Shown: piece after piece, positions 37,669 to 47,192 of the stretch
Position numbering within the stretch: position 1 is the stretch's first letter
Layout: every line of letters begins with the position of its first letter
Assembly: GCF_008704205.1 (NCBI RefSeq)
Contig: NZ_VXLC01000003.1
Span: 372,001 to 436,000 of the forward strand
Direction: 5' to 3'
Source: Nocardia colli
GTDB taxonomy: Bacteria; Actinomycetota; Actinomycetes; Mycobacteriales; Mycobacteriaceae
Length of the DNA stretch: 64,000 bases
Made by a program: the position numbers and the translations under genes
Notes under the pieces: generated by a model
Seen by the model: only the letters and a program-made list of their open reading frames with translations
Told to the model about the DNA's origin: nothing
The model's database searches: none

Positions 37669-38823
37669 CTACGGGGTTGCGATGGCCGCGGGCCGCCGCT
37701 CGATCTGCTTGCGGTAGCGGGTGAACAGGCGTGCGTTGTCGATGGCGAAGACGGCCACCGGTTCGCCGGCGCGTTCGTAAAGGGCGGTGCACGACGGGGT
37801 CGACGGGTCGCCGTCGATGAAGCGCACCGCGTCGCCGGGCCGTCGGTGGCCGGCGAACTGGATCATCCGGCCGTACTGGCGCGACCAGAAGTAGGTGTTC
37901 GGGACGTTCGCGGGCGGTTCGCCGACGATGGCCGCGGCGGCGACGCGGGCTTGGGCGGTCGCGTTCGACCAGTGCTCGCTGCGGTGGTGCGCGCCCAAGG
38001 CGTCCTGATAGGCGCGGGCGCAGTCGCCGATCGCGTAGATGCCGGGAACGGCGGTGCGGCAGCAGGAATCGGTGACGAACCCGTTGTCGATGTGCAGCGG
38101 GGAGTCCTGTGCCCACTCGGTGTTGGGGATCGCGCCGATGCCGACGATCACGGCGTCGGCGGGGAGCAGGCTGCCGTCGGTGAGGCGCACTGCGCTGACG
38201 CGTTCGCCGCCGAGGAACCCGGTCACCGCGACGCCGGTGCGTAGCTGAACGCCGTGGGCGGCGTGCAGATCCGCGCACAGCGCCCCGAGCTGCGGGCCGA
38301 AGACGCCGGCCAGGGGATCGGTGGCCAGTTCGACAATGGTTACCTGCACTCCGAGAGTGGCTGCGGTCGAAGCGATTTCGGAACCGATGAGTCCGGCGCC
38401 GATGATGACGGCGTGGCGCGCGACGCTCAACGCGGCACGAATCGCCCGCGCGTCATCGATCGTGCGCAAAGTGTGTACGCCGCTGAGTCCTCGCGCGCCG
38501 GGCAGTGTGCGGGCGCGAGCGCCGGTGGCCAGCACCAGCGACTGCCCGGCGACGACCGTGCCGTTATCGAGCGCCACGCCGGGACCTATTGCGGTAGAAG
38601 CGATTCCGATTGCACTCTGACCGAGTATCCAGTGCGCGCCGAGGTCGTCGCCCAAGGTGAGATCGATATCGCCGTGCAGGAATTCCTTCGACAGCGGCGG
38701 CCGATCGTAAGGCGGGTGAACCTCCGCGCCGACCACCGTGACCTCGCTGTCGTAGCCACGTTCGCGAAGATCGCGCACCAGCGAGAACCCCGCGAGCGAC
38801 GCGCCGACGACGACCACGCTCAT
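37669..38823 (-). CDS. FAD-dependent ferredoxin reductase (Rieske oxygenase reductase component)
   Basis: 384 residues. FAD motif [32 protein letters not shown], a second nucleotide motif [20 protein letters not shown] and the late FAD segment IYAIGDCA. Typical of NADH:ferredoxin reductases that serve Rieske dioxygenases. The start overlaps the Rieske ferredoxin stop (ATGA) and its stop lies 8 bases before mscR, with TAG overlapping the AGGAGG of that gene. Likely electron donor, via the ferredoxin, to the Rieske oxygenase at 42964-44115. Confidence 0.92.
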   Translation of the reverse strand: MSVVVVGASLAGFSLVRDLRERGYDSEVTVVGAEVHPPYDRPPLSKEFLHGDIDLTLGDDLGAHWILGQSAIGIASTAIGPGVALDNGTVVAGQSLVLATGARARTLPGARGLSGVHTLRTIDDARAIRAALSVARHAVIIGAGLIGSEIASTAATLGVQVTIVELATDPLAGVFGPQLGALCADLHAAHGVQLRTGVAVTGFLGGERVSAVRLTDGSLLPADAVIVGIGAIPNTEWAQDSPLHIDNGFVTDSCCRTAVPGIYAIGDCARAYQDALGAHHRSEHWSNATAQARVAAAAIVGEPPANVPNTYFWSRQYGRMIQFAGHRRPGDAVRFIDGDPSTPSCTALYERAGEPVAVFAIDNARLFTRYRKQIERRPAAIATP

Positions 38824-39170
38824 GACGGTTCCGCCGTAACCACGATGCCGCCGTCGAGCACCCGCACCGGGTAGGTGCGCACCGGGACCTTGGCCGGCGG
38901 CCCGGAAACCCGCCCGGTGCGCAGGTCGAAACATGACTCGTGCAAAGGACATTCGACTGTGCAGTTCTCCACCCAGCCGTCGGCCAATGACGCATCCTGG
39001 TGGGTGCACGTGTCGTCGATCGCGAACAGACCCTCGTCGGTGTGGAACACCGAGATCGGCAGCCCGCCATCGGTCCGCACGGTGGCGACCTCGCCGACCG
39101 GCAGGTCCGCGAGGCGTGCGACGAACAGTTCTGTCCCGGAGGTCGCCGAGTGCTTCGCAAGGGATTCCAT
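38820..39170 (-). CDS. Rieske [2Fe-2S] ferredoxin
   Basis: 116 residues with one Rieske centre: C55-T-H57 (DTCTHQDASL) and C74-P-L-H77 (VECPLHESCF). It carries electrons from the adjacent reductase to a terminal oxygenase. Transcribed divergently from the dimethylglycine oxidase operon, which includes a Rieske oxygenase alpha subunit. A bipartite TTGC/GCAA operator lies 14 bases upstream. Confidence 0.94.
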   Translation of the reverse strand: MESLAKHSATSGTELFVARLADLPVGEVATVRTDGGLPISVFHTDEGLFAIDDTCTHQDASLADGWVENCTVECPLHESCFDLRTGRVSGPPAKVPVRTYPVRVLDGGIVVTAEPS

Positions 39171-39184
39171 AAACCCTCCATGAG

Positions 39185-39218
39185 TTGCTTAGAGCGCAAC
39201 AGGTATCGCGATACGCAA
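39185..39218 (-). promoter_or_regulatory. Bipartite operator A (ferredoxin side)
   Basis: Read on the minus strand: TTGCGTA, 11 bases, GTTGCGCT, CTAA, GCAA (34 bp). It includes the perfect 12-bp palindrome GTATCGCGATAC. The GCAA end is 14 bases from the ferredoxin start codon; a TTGACG -35-like hexamer begins 30 bases upstream of the operator. Same plan as operators B and C. Confidence 0.7.
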
Positions 39219-39286
39219 CAGTGTGCGACAGGCTGGAGCCCTCGTCAACCCCTGGAATTCCCCGGTAAACAACTGGTTTCCAACGG

Positions 39287-39292
39287 TTGACA
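39287..39292 (+). promoter_or_regulatory. Candidate -35 element for dimethylglycine oxidase operon
   Basis: TTGACA, 32 bases before operator B starts; a weak -10 (ACTATT, 39311-39316) follows at 18-bp spacing. The geometry is nearly the same as at the glyA promoter. Confidence 0.5.
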
Positions 39293-39318
39293 GGGTGCCA
39301 CGACAGGCGGACTATTTG

Positions 39319-39351
39319 TTGCGTAATACGAATTCGTTGCGCTACTAGCAA
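39319..39351 (+). promoter_or_regulatory. Bipartite operator B (dimethylglycine oxidase side)
   Basis: TTGCGTA, 10 bases, GTTGCGCT, ACTA, GCAA (33 bp), ending 15 bases before the TTG start of the oxidase gene. Mirror image of operator A across the divergent promoter. Confidence 0.7.
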
Positions 39352-39366
39352 CAACGGAGGCACCCT

Positions 39367-41814
39367 TTGGCTCACCCGAAAGTCGTCATCATCGGAGCCG
39401 GGATCGTCGGGGCATCGCTGGCCGACGAAATGACCGCACGTGGTTGGGCCGACATCACCGTGCTCGACCGGGGACCGCTGTTCACCACCGGCGGATCCAC
39501 CTCGCACGCACCAGGTTTGGTGTTCCAGACGAATCCGTCCAAGACCATGACCGAGTTCGCGCGGTACACCACCGAGAAGTTCGGCGCGCTCAGCCACCCG
39601 GCCGGTCCCGCGTTCGACGCGGTCGGCGGGCTCGAGGTGGCGACCACGCCGCAGCGCTGGCGGGATCTGCACCGCAAGTTCGGCTGGGCGCAGTCGTGGG
39701 GGATCGAGGGGCGTCTGCTGGACGCGTCCGAATGTGCGGCTAGGTACCCGCTGCTCGATGCCGACCGGATTCTCGGCGGATTCCACACTCCGGCAGACGG
39801 TTTGGCGAACGCCGTGCGCGCGGTGGAGGCGCAGGCGCGGGCGGCGATCGGTCGCGGCGCGCGCTTCTTGCCCAATCAGGAGGTTCTCGGGATTGCCGAA
39901 AGCGGCGGCCGAGTGACGGGTGTGCAGACGGCCGACGGAGTCATCGCCGCGGACATCGTCGTCTGCGCGGCCGGCTTCTGGGGCGCGGAACTGGCGAAGC
40001 AGACCGGCCTTATCCTGCCGCTGGTGCCGATGGCGCACCAGTACGCCAAGTCCGGGTCCCTTGCCGCCCTGGCGGACGGTCCCGTCGACGCCGCGCGCCT
40101 GCCGATCCTGCGGCATCAGGATCAGGACCTCTACTACCGCGTGCACGGCGATCGCCTCGGCATCGGCTACTACGGCCACCAGCCGATGCCGGTGGACATG
40201 TCGACTCTGTCCGCGGCCACCGCCGGCGAAGCGATGCCCTCGATGCTGCCCTTCACCGACGCAGACTTCGCCCCCGCGTGGCGTGAGTCCATGGAATTGC
40301 TTCCCGCGCTCGGTGATTCGAAGCCGGAAGAGGGATTCAACGGAATCTTCTCGTTCACCCCCGACGGTTTCTCGATCATGGGTGAACACCGCGACCTCGC
40401 CGGGTTCTGGGTTGCCGAGGCGGTATGGGTCACCCATTCGGCCGGTGTGGCCAAGGCGACCGCCGAATGGATCATCGACGGCGCACCCAGTACCGATGTA
40501 CACGAGTGCGATCTTTACCGATTCGAAGACGTCGCGCGCAGCGGTGAATTCATCATGCAGACGAGTTCGCAGGCTTTCGTCGAGGTCTACGACATCATCC
40601 ATCCGCACCAATACCGAACGGCGTTGCGCGGTCTGCGCACCAGTCCCTTCTATGCTCGCCAGAAGGACATGGGCGCGTTCTTCTTCGAGGGCGGCGGCTG
40701 GGAGCGACCCGCGTGGTATGAGGCCAATGCGGAACTGGCACAACGGCTTTGTGACGACGGAATACCGTTCCCGGAGCGCGACGACTGGTCGAGCAACTTC
40801 TGGTCGCCCATCTCCATCGCCGAAGCCCGCTGGACTCGGGAACGTGTCGCCATGTTCGACATGACCCCGCTGACTCGCTACGAGGTATCGGGCCCCGGGG
40901 CACTCGAACTCCTGCAACGACTGACCACGAACAATCTGGACAAGTCCGTCGGCTCGGTCACCTACGCACTGGTGCTCGACGAAACCGGCGGTATCCGTAG
41001 CGATGTCACCGTCGCCCGGCTGGACCCGCAACGCTTCCAGGTCGGCGTCAACGGCCCGATGGACTTCGACTGGTTCACCCGGCACCTGCCCGCCGACGGC
41101 TCGGTGACGCTGCGCGACATCACCGGCGGCACCTGCTGCATCGGCGTCTGGGGACCGAACGCGCGGGACCTGGTGCAGCCCTTGTGTTCCGACGACCTGT
41201 CGCATCAGTCGTTCAAGTACTTCCGCGCGCTGCAAACCTATCTCGGCGCCATCCCGGTCACCATGATGCGCGTCTCCTACGTCGGCGAGCTCGGCTGGGA
41301 GATCTACGCGACCGCCGAATACGGCAACGCGCTATGGGATCTGCTGTGGGCGGCGGGACAGGCACACGAGGTCATCGCGGCCGGCCGGATCGCGTTCAAC
41401 AGCCTGCGCATCGAAAAGGGCTACCGCAGTTGGGGAACCGACATGACCGCGGAACACCAGCCGGCTGCCGCCGGCCTCGACTTCGCGGTCCGGATGGCCA
41501 AGCCCGACTTCATCGGCAAGACCGCCCTGGAGCAGGCCGACCCGCCGGCGAAGATCCTGCGCAGCATCGTCTTCGAGAGCCCGACGGCGGTCGTCCTCGG
41601 CAAGGAGCCGGTCTACGTCTACGGCCTGCTGGGTGGATATGTCACCAGCGCAGGCTATTCGGCCACGATCGGGCGCGGCATCGCCTACGCGTGGCTGCCC
41701 GCGTCCGTCGTCGTCGGCGATGCGGTGGAGGTCGAATACCTCGGCCGGCGTCTCATCGCGACGGTGCACGCCGAACCGGTGGTCGATCCCGAGATGTCCA
41801 GGATCAGGAGGTAG
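39367..41814 (+). CDS. Dimethylglycine oxidase (FAD and folate domains)
   Basis: 815 residues, the usual length of Arthrobacter-type dimethylglycine oxidase. It converts dimethylglycine to sarcosine with O2, making H2O2 and, with tetrahydrofolate, methylene-THF. Layout: FAD/DAO domain (about 1-365; [35 protein letters not shown] with His47 in the region that carries covalent FAD in relatives), linker (about 370-425), GcvT folate domain (about 430-700; [15 protein letters not shown] start, [30 protein letters not shown]) and GcvT C-terminal domain (about 710-805). TTG start, with GGAGG 6 bases upstream. First gene of the betaine operon. Confidence 0.93.
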   Translation: MAHPKVVIIGAGIVGASLADEMTARGWADITVLDRGPLFTTGGSTSHAPGLVFQTNPSKTMTEFARYTTEKFGALSHPAGPAFDAVGGLEVATTPQRWRDLHRKFGWAQSWGIEGRLLDASECAARYPLLDADRILGGFHTPADGLANAVRAVEAQARAAIGRGARFLPNQEVLGIAESGGRVTGVQTADGVIAADIVVCAAGFWGAELAKQTGLILPLVPMAHQYAKSGSLAALADGPVDAARLPILRHQDQDLYYRVHGDRLGIGYYGHQPMPVDMSTLSAATAGEAMPSMLPFTDADFAPAWRESMELLPALGDSKPEEGFNGIFSFTPDGFSIMGEHRDLAGFWVAEAVWVTHSAGVAKATAEWIIDGAPSTDVHECDLYRFEDVARSGEFIMQTSSQAFVEVYDIIHPHQYRTALRGLRTSPFYARQKDMGAFFFEGGGWERPAWYEANAELAQRLCDDGIPFPERDDWSSNFWSPISIAEARWTRERVAMFDMTPLTRYEVSGPGALELLQRLTTNNLDKSVGSVTYALVLDETGGIRSDVTVARLDPQRFQVGVNGPMDFDWFTRHLPADGSVTLRDITGGTCCIGVWGPNARDLVQPLCSDDLSHQSFKYFRALQTYLGAIPVTMMRVSYVGELGWEIYATAEYGNALWDLLWAAGQAHEVIAAGRIAFNSLRIEKGYRSWGTDMTAEHQPAAAGLDFAVRMAKPDFIGKTALEQADPPAKILRSIVFESPTAVVLGKEPVYVYGLLGGYVTSAGYSATIGRGIAYAWLPASVVVGDAVEVEYLGRRLIATVHAEPVVDPEMSRIRR

Positions 41815-41818
41815 CGAG

Positions 41819-42967
41819 ATGGCCACGGCGACAACGGGCTACGACGTCATCGTGATCGGCGTCGGCGGCATGGGCAGTGCCGCCGCCTATCACCTCGCGG
41901 CGCGCGGCCGGCGGGTGCTCGGGCTGGAGAAGTTCACCCCCGCGCACAATCGGGGCTCGAGTCACGGCGGTTCGCGCATCGTCCGGCAGTCCTATTTCGA
42001 AGACCCTGCCTACGTTCCGCTCCTGCTGCGTTCCTACGAACTCTGGGCGAAGCTGGCCGCGGACTCGGATCGTGAGGTCATCCGGCTCACCGGCGGCCTC
42101 TACCTCGGCCCGCCGGACAGCCTGACGGTCGCGGGCAGCCTGCGGGCGAGCCGCGAATGGTCGCTGCCCCACGAACTGCTGGACGCCGCCGAGATCAAGC
42201 GGCGCTTCCCGAACTTCGACCCCGCGGCGGACGACATCGGAATCTACGAATCCAACGGCGGATTCGCCCGCCCCGAACTGACCGTGCAAGCGCACATCGA
42301 CCTGGCCCTGCGCGCGGGCGCGACACTGTCGTTCGGCGAAGAGGTGATCAGCTGGGCCGAAACCGATTCCGGCGTCACGGTGACCACCGCCAAGGCCACC
42401 TATCACGGCGATCAGCTCCTGATCTGCCCGGGCGCCTGGGCACCGAAACTGCTGGCCGAGTTCGGCATTCCGATCACCATCGAACGCCACGTCCTGTACT
42501 GGTTCGATCCGATCGGCGGCACCACCCCCTTCGAGGACGAGCCGATCTACATCGCCGAGGACGACTCCGGCATGCAGATCTACGGCTTCCCCGCCATCGA
42601 CGGGCCGACGGGTGGCGTGAAGACCGCGTTCTTCCGCAAGGGCACCGTCTGCACACCGGAGACCATCGACCGCGTCGTCCACCCGCACGAGATCGACGCG
42701 ATGCGCGACCGCGTCGCCGCCTTGCTCCCGGCCGTGGCCGGCCCGTGCGTCCACACGGCCACCTGCATGTACTCCACCACCCCGGACGAGCACTTCGTCA
42801 TCGCCCGCCATCCCGGCGGCGACCGCATCACCATCGCCTGCGGCTTCTCCGGCCACGGCTTCAAATTCGTACCGGTGGTGGGCGAGATCCTTGCTGATCT
42901 GGTGATCGACGCCGCCACCAAGCACCCGATCGCCCTATTCGACCCGCAGAGGCTGGTGACCGCATGA
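41819..42967 (+). CDS. Monomeric sarcosine oxidase / N-methyl amino acid oxidase (MSOX/MTOX family)
   Basis: 382 residues from ATG 41819, with AGGAGG just upstream. N-terminal FAD fold ([21 protein letters not shown]), [16 protein letters not shown], and the covalent-FAD Cys316 in [13 protein letters not shown], matching Cys315 of bacterial monomeric sarcosine oxidase. Converts sarcosine to glycine, formaldehyde and H2O2. Position directly after dimethylglycine oxidase supports sarcosine as substrate; the four-subunit sarcosine oxidase is absent here. N-methyltryptophan-type substrates cannot be ruled out by sequence. Confidence 0.9.
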   Translation: MATATTGYDVIVIGVGGMGSAAAYHLAARGRRVLGLEKFTPAHNRGSSHGGSRIVRQSYFEDPAYVPLLLRSYELWAKLAADSDREVIRLTGGLYLGPPDSLTVAGSLRASREWSLPHELLDAAEIKRRFPNFDPAADDIGIYESNGGFARPELTVQAHIDLALRAGATLSFGEEVISWAETDSGVTVTTAKATYHGDQLLICPGAWAPKLLAEFGIPITIERHVLYWFDPIGGTTPFEDEPIYIAEDDSGMQIYGFPAIDGPTGGVKTAFFRKGTVCTPETIDRVVHPHEIDAMRDRVAALLPAVAGPCVHTATCMYSTTPDEHFVIARHPGGDRITIACGFSGHGFKFVPVVGEILADLVIDAATKHPIALFDPQRLVTA

Positions 42968-44115
42968 CGGCGGACCTGTCGCCGGTGAGCACACCGGCCC
43001 TGATCCCCACGCTCGGTGGCAAATGGTATGTCGACGACACCATCTTCGCGGCCGAGCAGGAACAGCTCTTCGAACGAATGTGGTTCTGCGCCATCCGAAC
43101 CGGCGACCTCGCCGAACCCGGCCAGTTCAAACGAGTCCAGGTGGGCCGGGAAAGCGTCCTGATCGTGCGCGGCCGCGACGGTGCGCTGCGCGCGTTCCTG
43201 AACATCTGCCGCCACCGCGGCGCGATGCTGTGCACCGAGGACCAAGGCCAGGTCCGCCGCAACCTGCAATGCCCGTACCACGCCTGGACCTACGGCCTCG
43301 ACGGCAAACTGGTCGCCGCGCCGAACATGGCCGCACTGAAGGACGCCACCGGCGCCGACATCGATCGAGTCGCCTACGGCCTGATCCCGGTGGCCCTGCG
43401 CGAATGGCTCGGCTACGCCTGGGTCTGCCTGGCCGACGAACCTCCGTCGTTCGAGCACGAGGTGATGGGCGCGGTCACCGAGCGCCTCGGCGACCCGGCC
43501 GCCATCGACGCCTACGAGATCGACACCCTCGCGGTGGGCCGCCGGGTGGTGTACGACGTCGCGGCGAACTGGAAGCTCATCGTGGAGAACTTCATGGAGT
43601 GCTACCACTGCGCGACCATCCACCCCGAACTCACCGAGGTGCTGCCCGAATTCGCCGAAGGACTGGCCGCACAGGTGTTCGTCGGCCACGGCGCGGAATT
43701 CGGCGCCGATATCGCCGGATTCACCGTCGACGGCTCACCGGGTTTCGGACGGTTGCCCGGGGTTACCCCGGAACAGGACCGCCGCTACTTCGCCATCACG
43801 GTCCGGCCGACCGTTTTCGTCAACCTGGTCCCGGACCACATCATTTTCCACCGGATGTTCCCCATGTCGGCGGACCGAACTATCGTCGAGTGTGATTGGT
43901 TGTATACCAAGGATGTGGTTGCGGCGGGACGCGATGTGTCCCGCTCCGTCGAATTGTTCCATCGGGTGAACGAACAGGATTTCGCGGCATGTGAGCGAAC
44001 GCAACCCGCAATGTCGTCGCGCGCCTACCGTGAGGGCGGGGTGCTGGTGCCCGCCGAGCATCACATCGCGGAGTTCCACGAGTGGTTGTCCTGTCGGATC
44101 GGCGACGTGAGGTGA
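42964..44115 (+). CDS. Rieske non-heme iron oxygenase, alpha subunit (glycine betaine demethylase-like)
   Basis: 383 residues. Rieske centre C82-R-H84 and C103-P-Y-H106; mononuclear iron ligands H215 and H220 in [14 protein letters not shown]. Related to GbcA/stachydrine/carnitine-type oxygenases that demethylate or hydroxylate quaternary ammonium compounds. Start overlaps the sarcosine oxidase stop (ATGA). In this operon it probably converts glycine betaine to dimethylglycine plus formaldehyde, using the divergently encoded ferredoxin and reductase. No fused GbcB-type reductase is present. Confidence 0.88.
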   Translation: MTADLSPVSTPALIPTLGGKWYVDDTIFAAEQEQLFERMWFCAIRTGDLAEPGQFKRVQVGRESVLIVRGRDGALRAFLNICRHRGAMLCTEDQGQVRRNLQCPYHAWTYGLDGKLVAAPNMAALKDATGADIDRVAYGLIPVALREWLGYAWVCLADEPPSFEHEVMGAVTERLGDPAAIDAYEIDTLAVGRRVVYDVAANWKLIVENFMECYHCATIHPELTEVLPEFAEGLAAQVFVGHGAEFGADIAGFTVDGSPGFGRLPGVTPEQDRRYFAITVRPTVFVNLVPDHIIFHRMFPMSADRTIVECDWLYTKDVVAAGRDVSRSVELFHRVNEQDFAACERTQPAMSSRAYREGGVLVPAEHHIAEFHEWLSCRIGDVR

Positions 44116-44121
44116 CGTGCA

Positions 44122-45603
44122 ATGAATGGTGATCCGGATCTGCTCATCGGCGGTCGATGGACGCATGCCGCCGACGGCGGGGTGCGGCAGATCATCGACC
44201 CGGCGACCGGCACCGTGGTGGCGACCGTGGACGAGGCGACGCCGGCCGACGCGCGCGACGCCGTCGCGGTCGCCCGCACCACCTTCGACGAGGGAAAGTG
44301 GGCCGCGACTCCGGTCGCCGAACGGTCCGCGCTGCTGCTGCGGATCGCCGACCTGCTGGCCCGGGACAAGGACCGGCTGGCCCGGCTCGAGACGGCGGAC
44401 ACCGGAAAGACGTTGGTGGAGAGCGAGATCGACATCGACGATGTCATCTCGGTGTTCCGCTACTACGCGAACGCGGTCGCGGTGCAGGCCGACCGGCTGA
44501 TCGACGTGGGCGACCCGGCGGTGATCAGCCGGGTGATCCGCGAGCCGATCGGCGTGTGCGTGCTCATCGCGCCCTGGAACTACCCGCTGCTCCAGATGTC
44601 CTGGAAGGTCGCGCCCGCGCTGGCGGCCGGCTGCACCATGGTGCTCAAGCCGAGCGAGGTCACCCCGCTCACCACCATCGAATTCGCGCGGCTCGCCGAG
44701 GAGGCGGGCGTACCCGCCGGCGTGTTGAACCTGGTCCAGGGCAGCGGCGCCGTGCTCGGCCCGGCCCTGACCGACAACCCCGACGTCGACTTCATCTCGT
44801 TCACCGGCGGCCTGGCGACCGGCCGGACGATCAGCAAGGTCGCCGCCGAACACGTCACCAAGGTGGCGGTGGAACTCGGCGGCAAGAACCCGCACATCGT
44901 ATTCGCCGACGCCGACTGGGAATGCGCCGTCGACCACGTCCTGACCGGCGTGTTCCTGCACTCCGGGCAGGTCTGCTCGGCGGGCACCCGGCTGATCGTC
45001 GAGGAATCCATCGCCGAGGACTTCGTCGCGGAACTGGCGAGCCGGGCCGAGCGGATCCGGGTCGGCCCCGGCCTCGACCCGGCCAGCGAGACCGGCCCGA
45101 TGGTTTCCGTCGAACACCGCGCGAAGGTGGAAGCCTATGTCGCGCTGGGCATCTCGGAGGGCGCGAAGCTGGTGACCGGCGGCGCGCGGCCGACCGACCC
45201 CGCCTTGCAGGACGGCAGCTACTACCTGCCGACGATCTTCGATCGGTGCGATCGATCGATGCGCATCGTGCAGGAGGAGACGTTCGGCCCGATCCTCACG
45301 GTCGAACGATTCACCACCGAGGCCGAGGCGATCCGGCTCGGCAACGACACCGAATACGGCCTCGCCGCGGGCGTGCGCACCTCGGACGCGGCGCGCGGCG
45401 AGCGCGTGGTGCGCGCGCTGCGGCACGGCACGGTGTGGCTCAACGACTTCGGCTATTACACCGCCGGTGCGGAATGGGGCGGGTTCAAGAAGTCCGGCAA
45501 CGGACGCGAACTCGGCCCGACCGGCTTGGCCGAATACCAGGAAATCAAACACATTTGGCACAACACGGCACCAAAGCCGGCGGAGTGGTTCAAGGGCGTC
45601 TGA
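44122..45603 (+). CDS. Betaine-aldehyde-type aldehyde dehydrogenase
   Basis: 493 residues. Cofactor segment VLIAPWNYPLLQMSWKVAPA, KPSEVTPL, general-base region VELGGKNPHIV and catalytic Cys285 in SGQVCSAGTR. Sequence and length fit the betaine/aminoaldehyde dehydrogenase group. It starts 6 bases after the Rieske oxygenase and shares an operon with a choline-dehydrogenase-like GMC enzyme, so betaine aldehyde is the best guess for substrate. Confidence 0.88.
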   Translation: MNGDPDLLIGGRWTHAADGGVRQIIDPATGTVVATVDEATPADARDAVAVARTTFDEGKWAATPVAERSALLLRIADLLARDKDRLARLETADTGKTLVESEIDIDDVISVFRYYANAVAVQADRLIDVGDPAVISRVIREPIGVCVLIAPWNYPLLQMSWKVAPALAAGCTMVLKPSEVTPLTTIEFARLAEEAGVPAGVLNLVQGSGAVLGPALTDNPDVDFISFTGGLATGRTISKVAAEHVTKVAVELGGKNPHIVFADADWECAVDHVLTGVFLHSGQVCSAGTRLIVEESIAEDFVAELASRAERIRVGPGLDPASETGPMVSVEHRAKVEAYVALGISEGAKLVTGGARPTDPALQDGSYYLPTIFDRCDRSMRIVQEETFGPILTVERFTTEAEAIRLGNDTEYGLAAGVRTSDAARGERVVRALRHGTVWLNDFGYYTAGAEWGGFKKSGNGRELGPTGLAEYQEIKHIWHNTAPKPAEWFKGV

Positions 45604-45665
45604 TCGTAAGCAACAAATCTCGGCCGGACAGCCCGTACGGCCGCCCGCGAAAGGCACGGTAAGCA

Positions 45666-47192
45666 ATGGTGGTCCAGGAACACGGTGTGTCCGATGACAG
45701 CGGAATGGAGGATTTCGGCTACAAGGAATCCCTCGACCGCAGTATCGGGAAGTTCGCCAGCTTCGCGGCGGGGGTCAGTTATATCTCGATCCTCACCGGC
45801 ACGTTTCAGCTGTTCTATTTCGGTTTCGGCAGCGCGGGTCCCGCGTATCTGTGGTCGTGGCCGATCGTTTTCGTCGGACAGCTGGCTGTCGCACTGTGCT
45901 TCATGGAGCTCGCCGCGCGCTATCCGGTCGCCGGGTCGGTCTACAACTGGTCCAAACAGCTCGGCAGCAGAATCGTCGGGTGGTCGTCGGGCTGGTTGAT
46001 GCTGACCGCATCGATCGTGACGCTGGCCGCCGTCGTGCTGGCGTTGCAGCTGAACCTGCCCCGGTTGTGGAGTGGCTTCCAGATCATCGGGGACGGCAGT
46101 GGTGAGCACGATTACGCCACCAACGCGGTGGTGCTCGGCACGATCATGATCATCTTCACCACCACGATCAACGCGCTCGGCGTCCGGCTGATGTCGATGA
46201 TCAACAGCGCCGGCGTGTTCATCGAGATCATCGCGGCGGTGCTGATCGCGATCATCTTGGCGGCCAACGCGACTCGCGGCCCGCAGGTGTTCTTCTCGAC
46301 GCACGGTTACGGCGCGGGGGAGTCCGGCGGCTATCTCGGCGCGTTCCTGGTGGCCTCGCTGGCCTCGGGCTATGTCATGTACGGCTTCGACACCGCGAGT
46401 TCGCTCGGTGAGGAGACGGTGGAGCCGCGGCGGACCGCGCCTAAGGCCATCCTGCGCGCCGTGCTCGCGTCCTTCGTCATCGGCGGCGCGATTCTCGCCT
46501 TCGCGGTGATGGCGGCTCCGGATCTGGACGATCCGCAGATCGGTAGCTCCAGCGGCGGCCTGCAATACATTGTCGAGCAGGTGATGTGGGGCCCGCTCGG
46601 CACGATTTTCCTGTGCTGCATCGTCGTCGCGGTGACCGTGTGCTCGCTCGCCGTGCACACCGCCGCCATCCGGCTCACCTTCGCCATGGCCAGGGACAAC
46701 GCATTGCCGTTCGGCGAGAAGCTCGCCCGGGTGCATCCGAAGACCCAGACGCCGGTCATCCCGGCCGTCCTGATCGGCGTGCTCGCCGCGCTCATCCTGG
46801 TGATCAACATCGGGCAGCCGAAGATCTTCACGGTGCTCACCTCGATCGCCATCATCATGATCTACCTGGCCTACCTGATGGTGACCGGGCCGATGCTGAA
46901 GAAGCGGCTGCGCGGACAGTGGCCGCCGAAAGAGCTTGCGGCGGGCGGGTATTTCACCATGGGCCGCTGGGGGATGATCGTCAACATCATCGCCGTGGTG
47001 TGGGGTATCGGGATGGCCTTGAATCTGGCCTGGCCGCGCGCATCCGTCTATGGCACACCCTGGTACAACACCTGGGGCGCGTTCGTCTACATCGGCGCGA
47101 TCCTCGGCGCCGGCCTGCTCTGGTACATCCTGAAGGGCCGCAAGCGAATCGGCACTCTGGCATCCCACGCAGCGGAGGTACGCAATGTCTGA
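45666..47192 (+). CDS. APC-family amino acid/amine permease
   Basis: 508 residues, about 12 hydrophobic helices, APC type (N-terminal GYKESLDRSIGKFASFAAGVSYISILTGTF; VFVGQLAVALCFMELAARYPVAGSVYNW; later GEETVEPRRTAPKAILRA). Probably imports choline or a related quaternary amine or amino acid; BCCT-type betaine carriers are absent here. The 62-base gap before it has a TAAGCAAC half-site-like word at 45607-45614. Its end overlaps the next start by 8 bases. Confidence 0.9.
   Translation: MVVQEHGVSDDSGMEDFGYKESLDRSIGKFASFAAGVSYISILTGTFQLFYFGFGSAGPAYLWSWPIVFVGQLAVALCFMELAARYPVAGSVYNWSKQLGSRIVGWSSGWLMLTASIVTLAAVVLALQLNLPRLWSGFQIIGDGSGEHDYATNAVVLGTIMIIFTTTINALGVRLMSMINSAGVFIEIIAAVLIAIILAANATRGPQVFFSTHGYGAGESGGYLGAFLVASLASGYVMYGFDTASSLGEETVEPRRTAPKAILRAVLASFVIGGAILAFAVMAAPDLDDPQIGSSSGGLQYIVEQVMWGPLGTIFLCCIVVAVTVCSLAVHTAAIRLTFAMARDNALPFGEKLARVHPKTQTPVIPAVLIGVLAALILVINIGQPKIFTVLTSIAIIMIYLAYLMVTGPMLKKRLRGQWPPKELAAGGYFTMGRWGMIVNIIAVVWGIGMALNLAWPRASVYGTPWYNTWGAFVYIGAILGAGLLWYILKGRKRIGTLASHAAEVRNV

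Noticed and set aside
37669..41235. 1188-residue open frame on the minus strand
   Set aside because: Only the ferredoxin reductase part (to 38823) is real; the rest runs antisense through the dimethylglycine oxidase gene.
45607..45614. TAAGCAAC word before the permease gene as an operator
   Set aside because: Only a short half-site; no second arm at the right distance.
43735..47168. Two long minus-strand frames (43735-45666, 45456-47168)
   Set aside because: Antisense to the Rieske oxygenase, aldehyde dehydrogenase and permease genes; no domain-like sequence.
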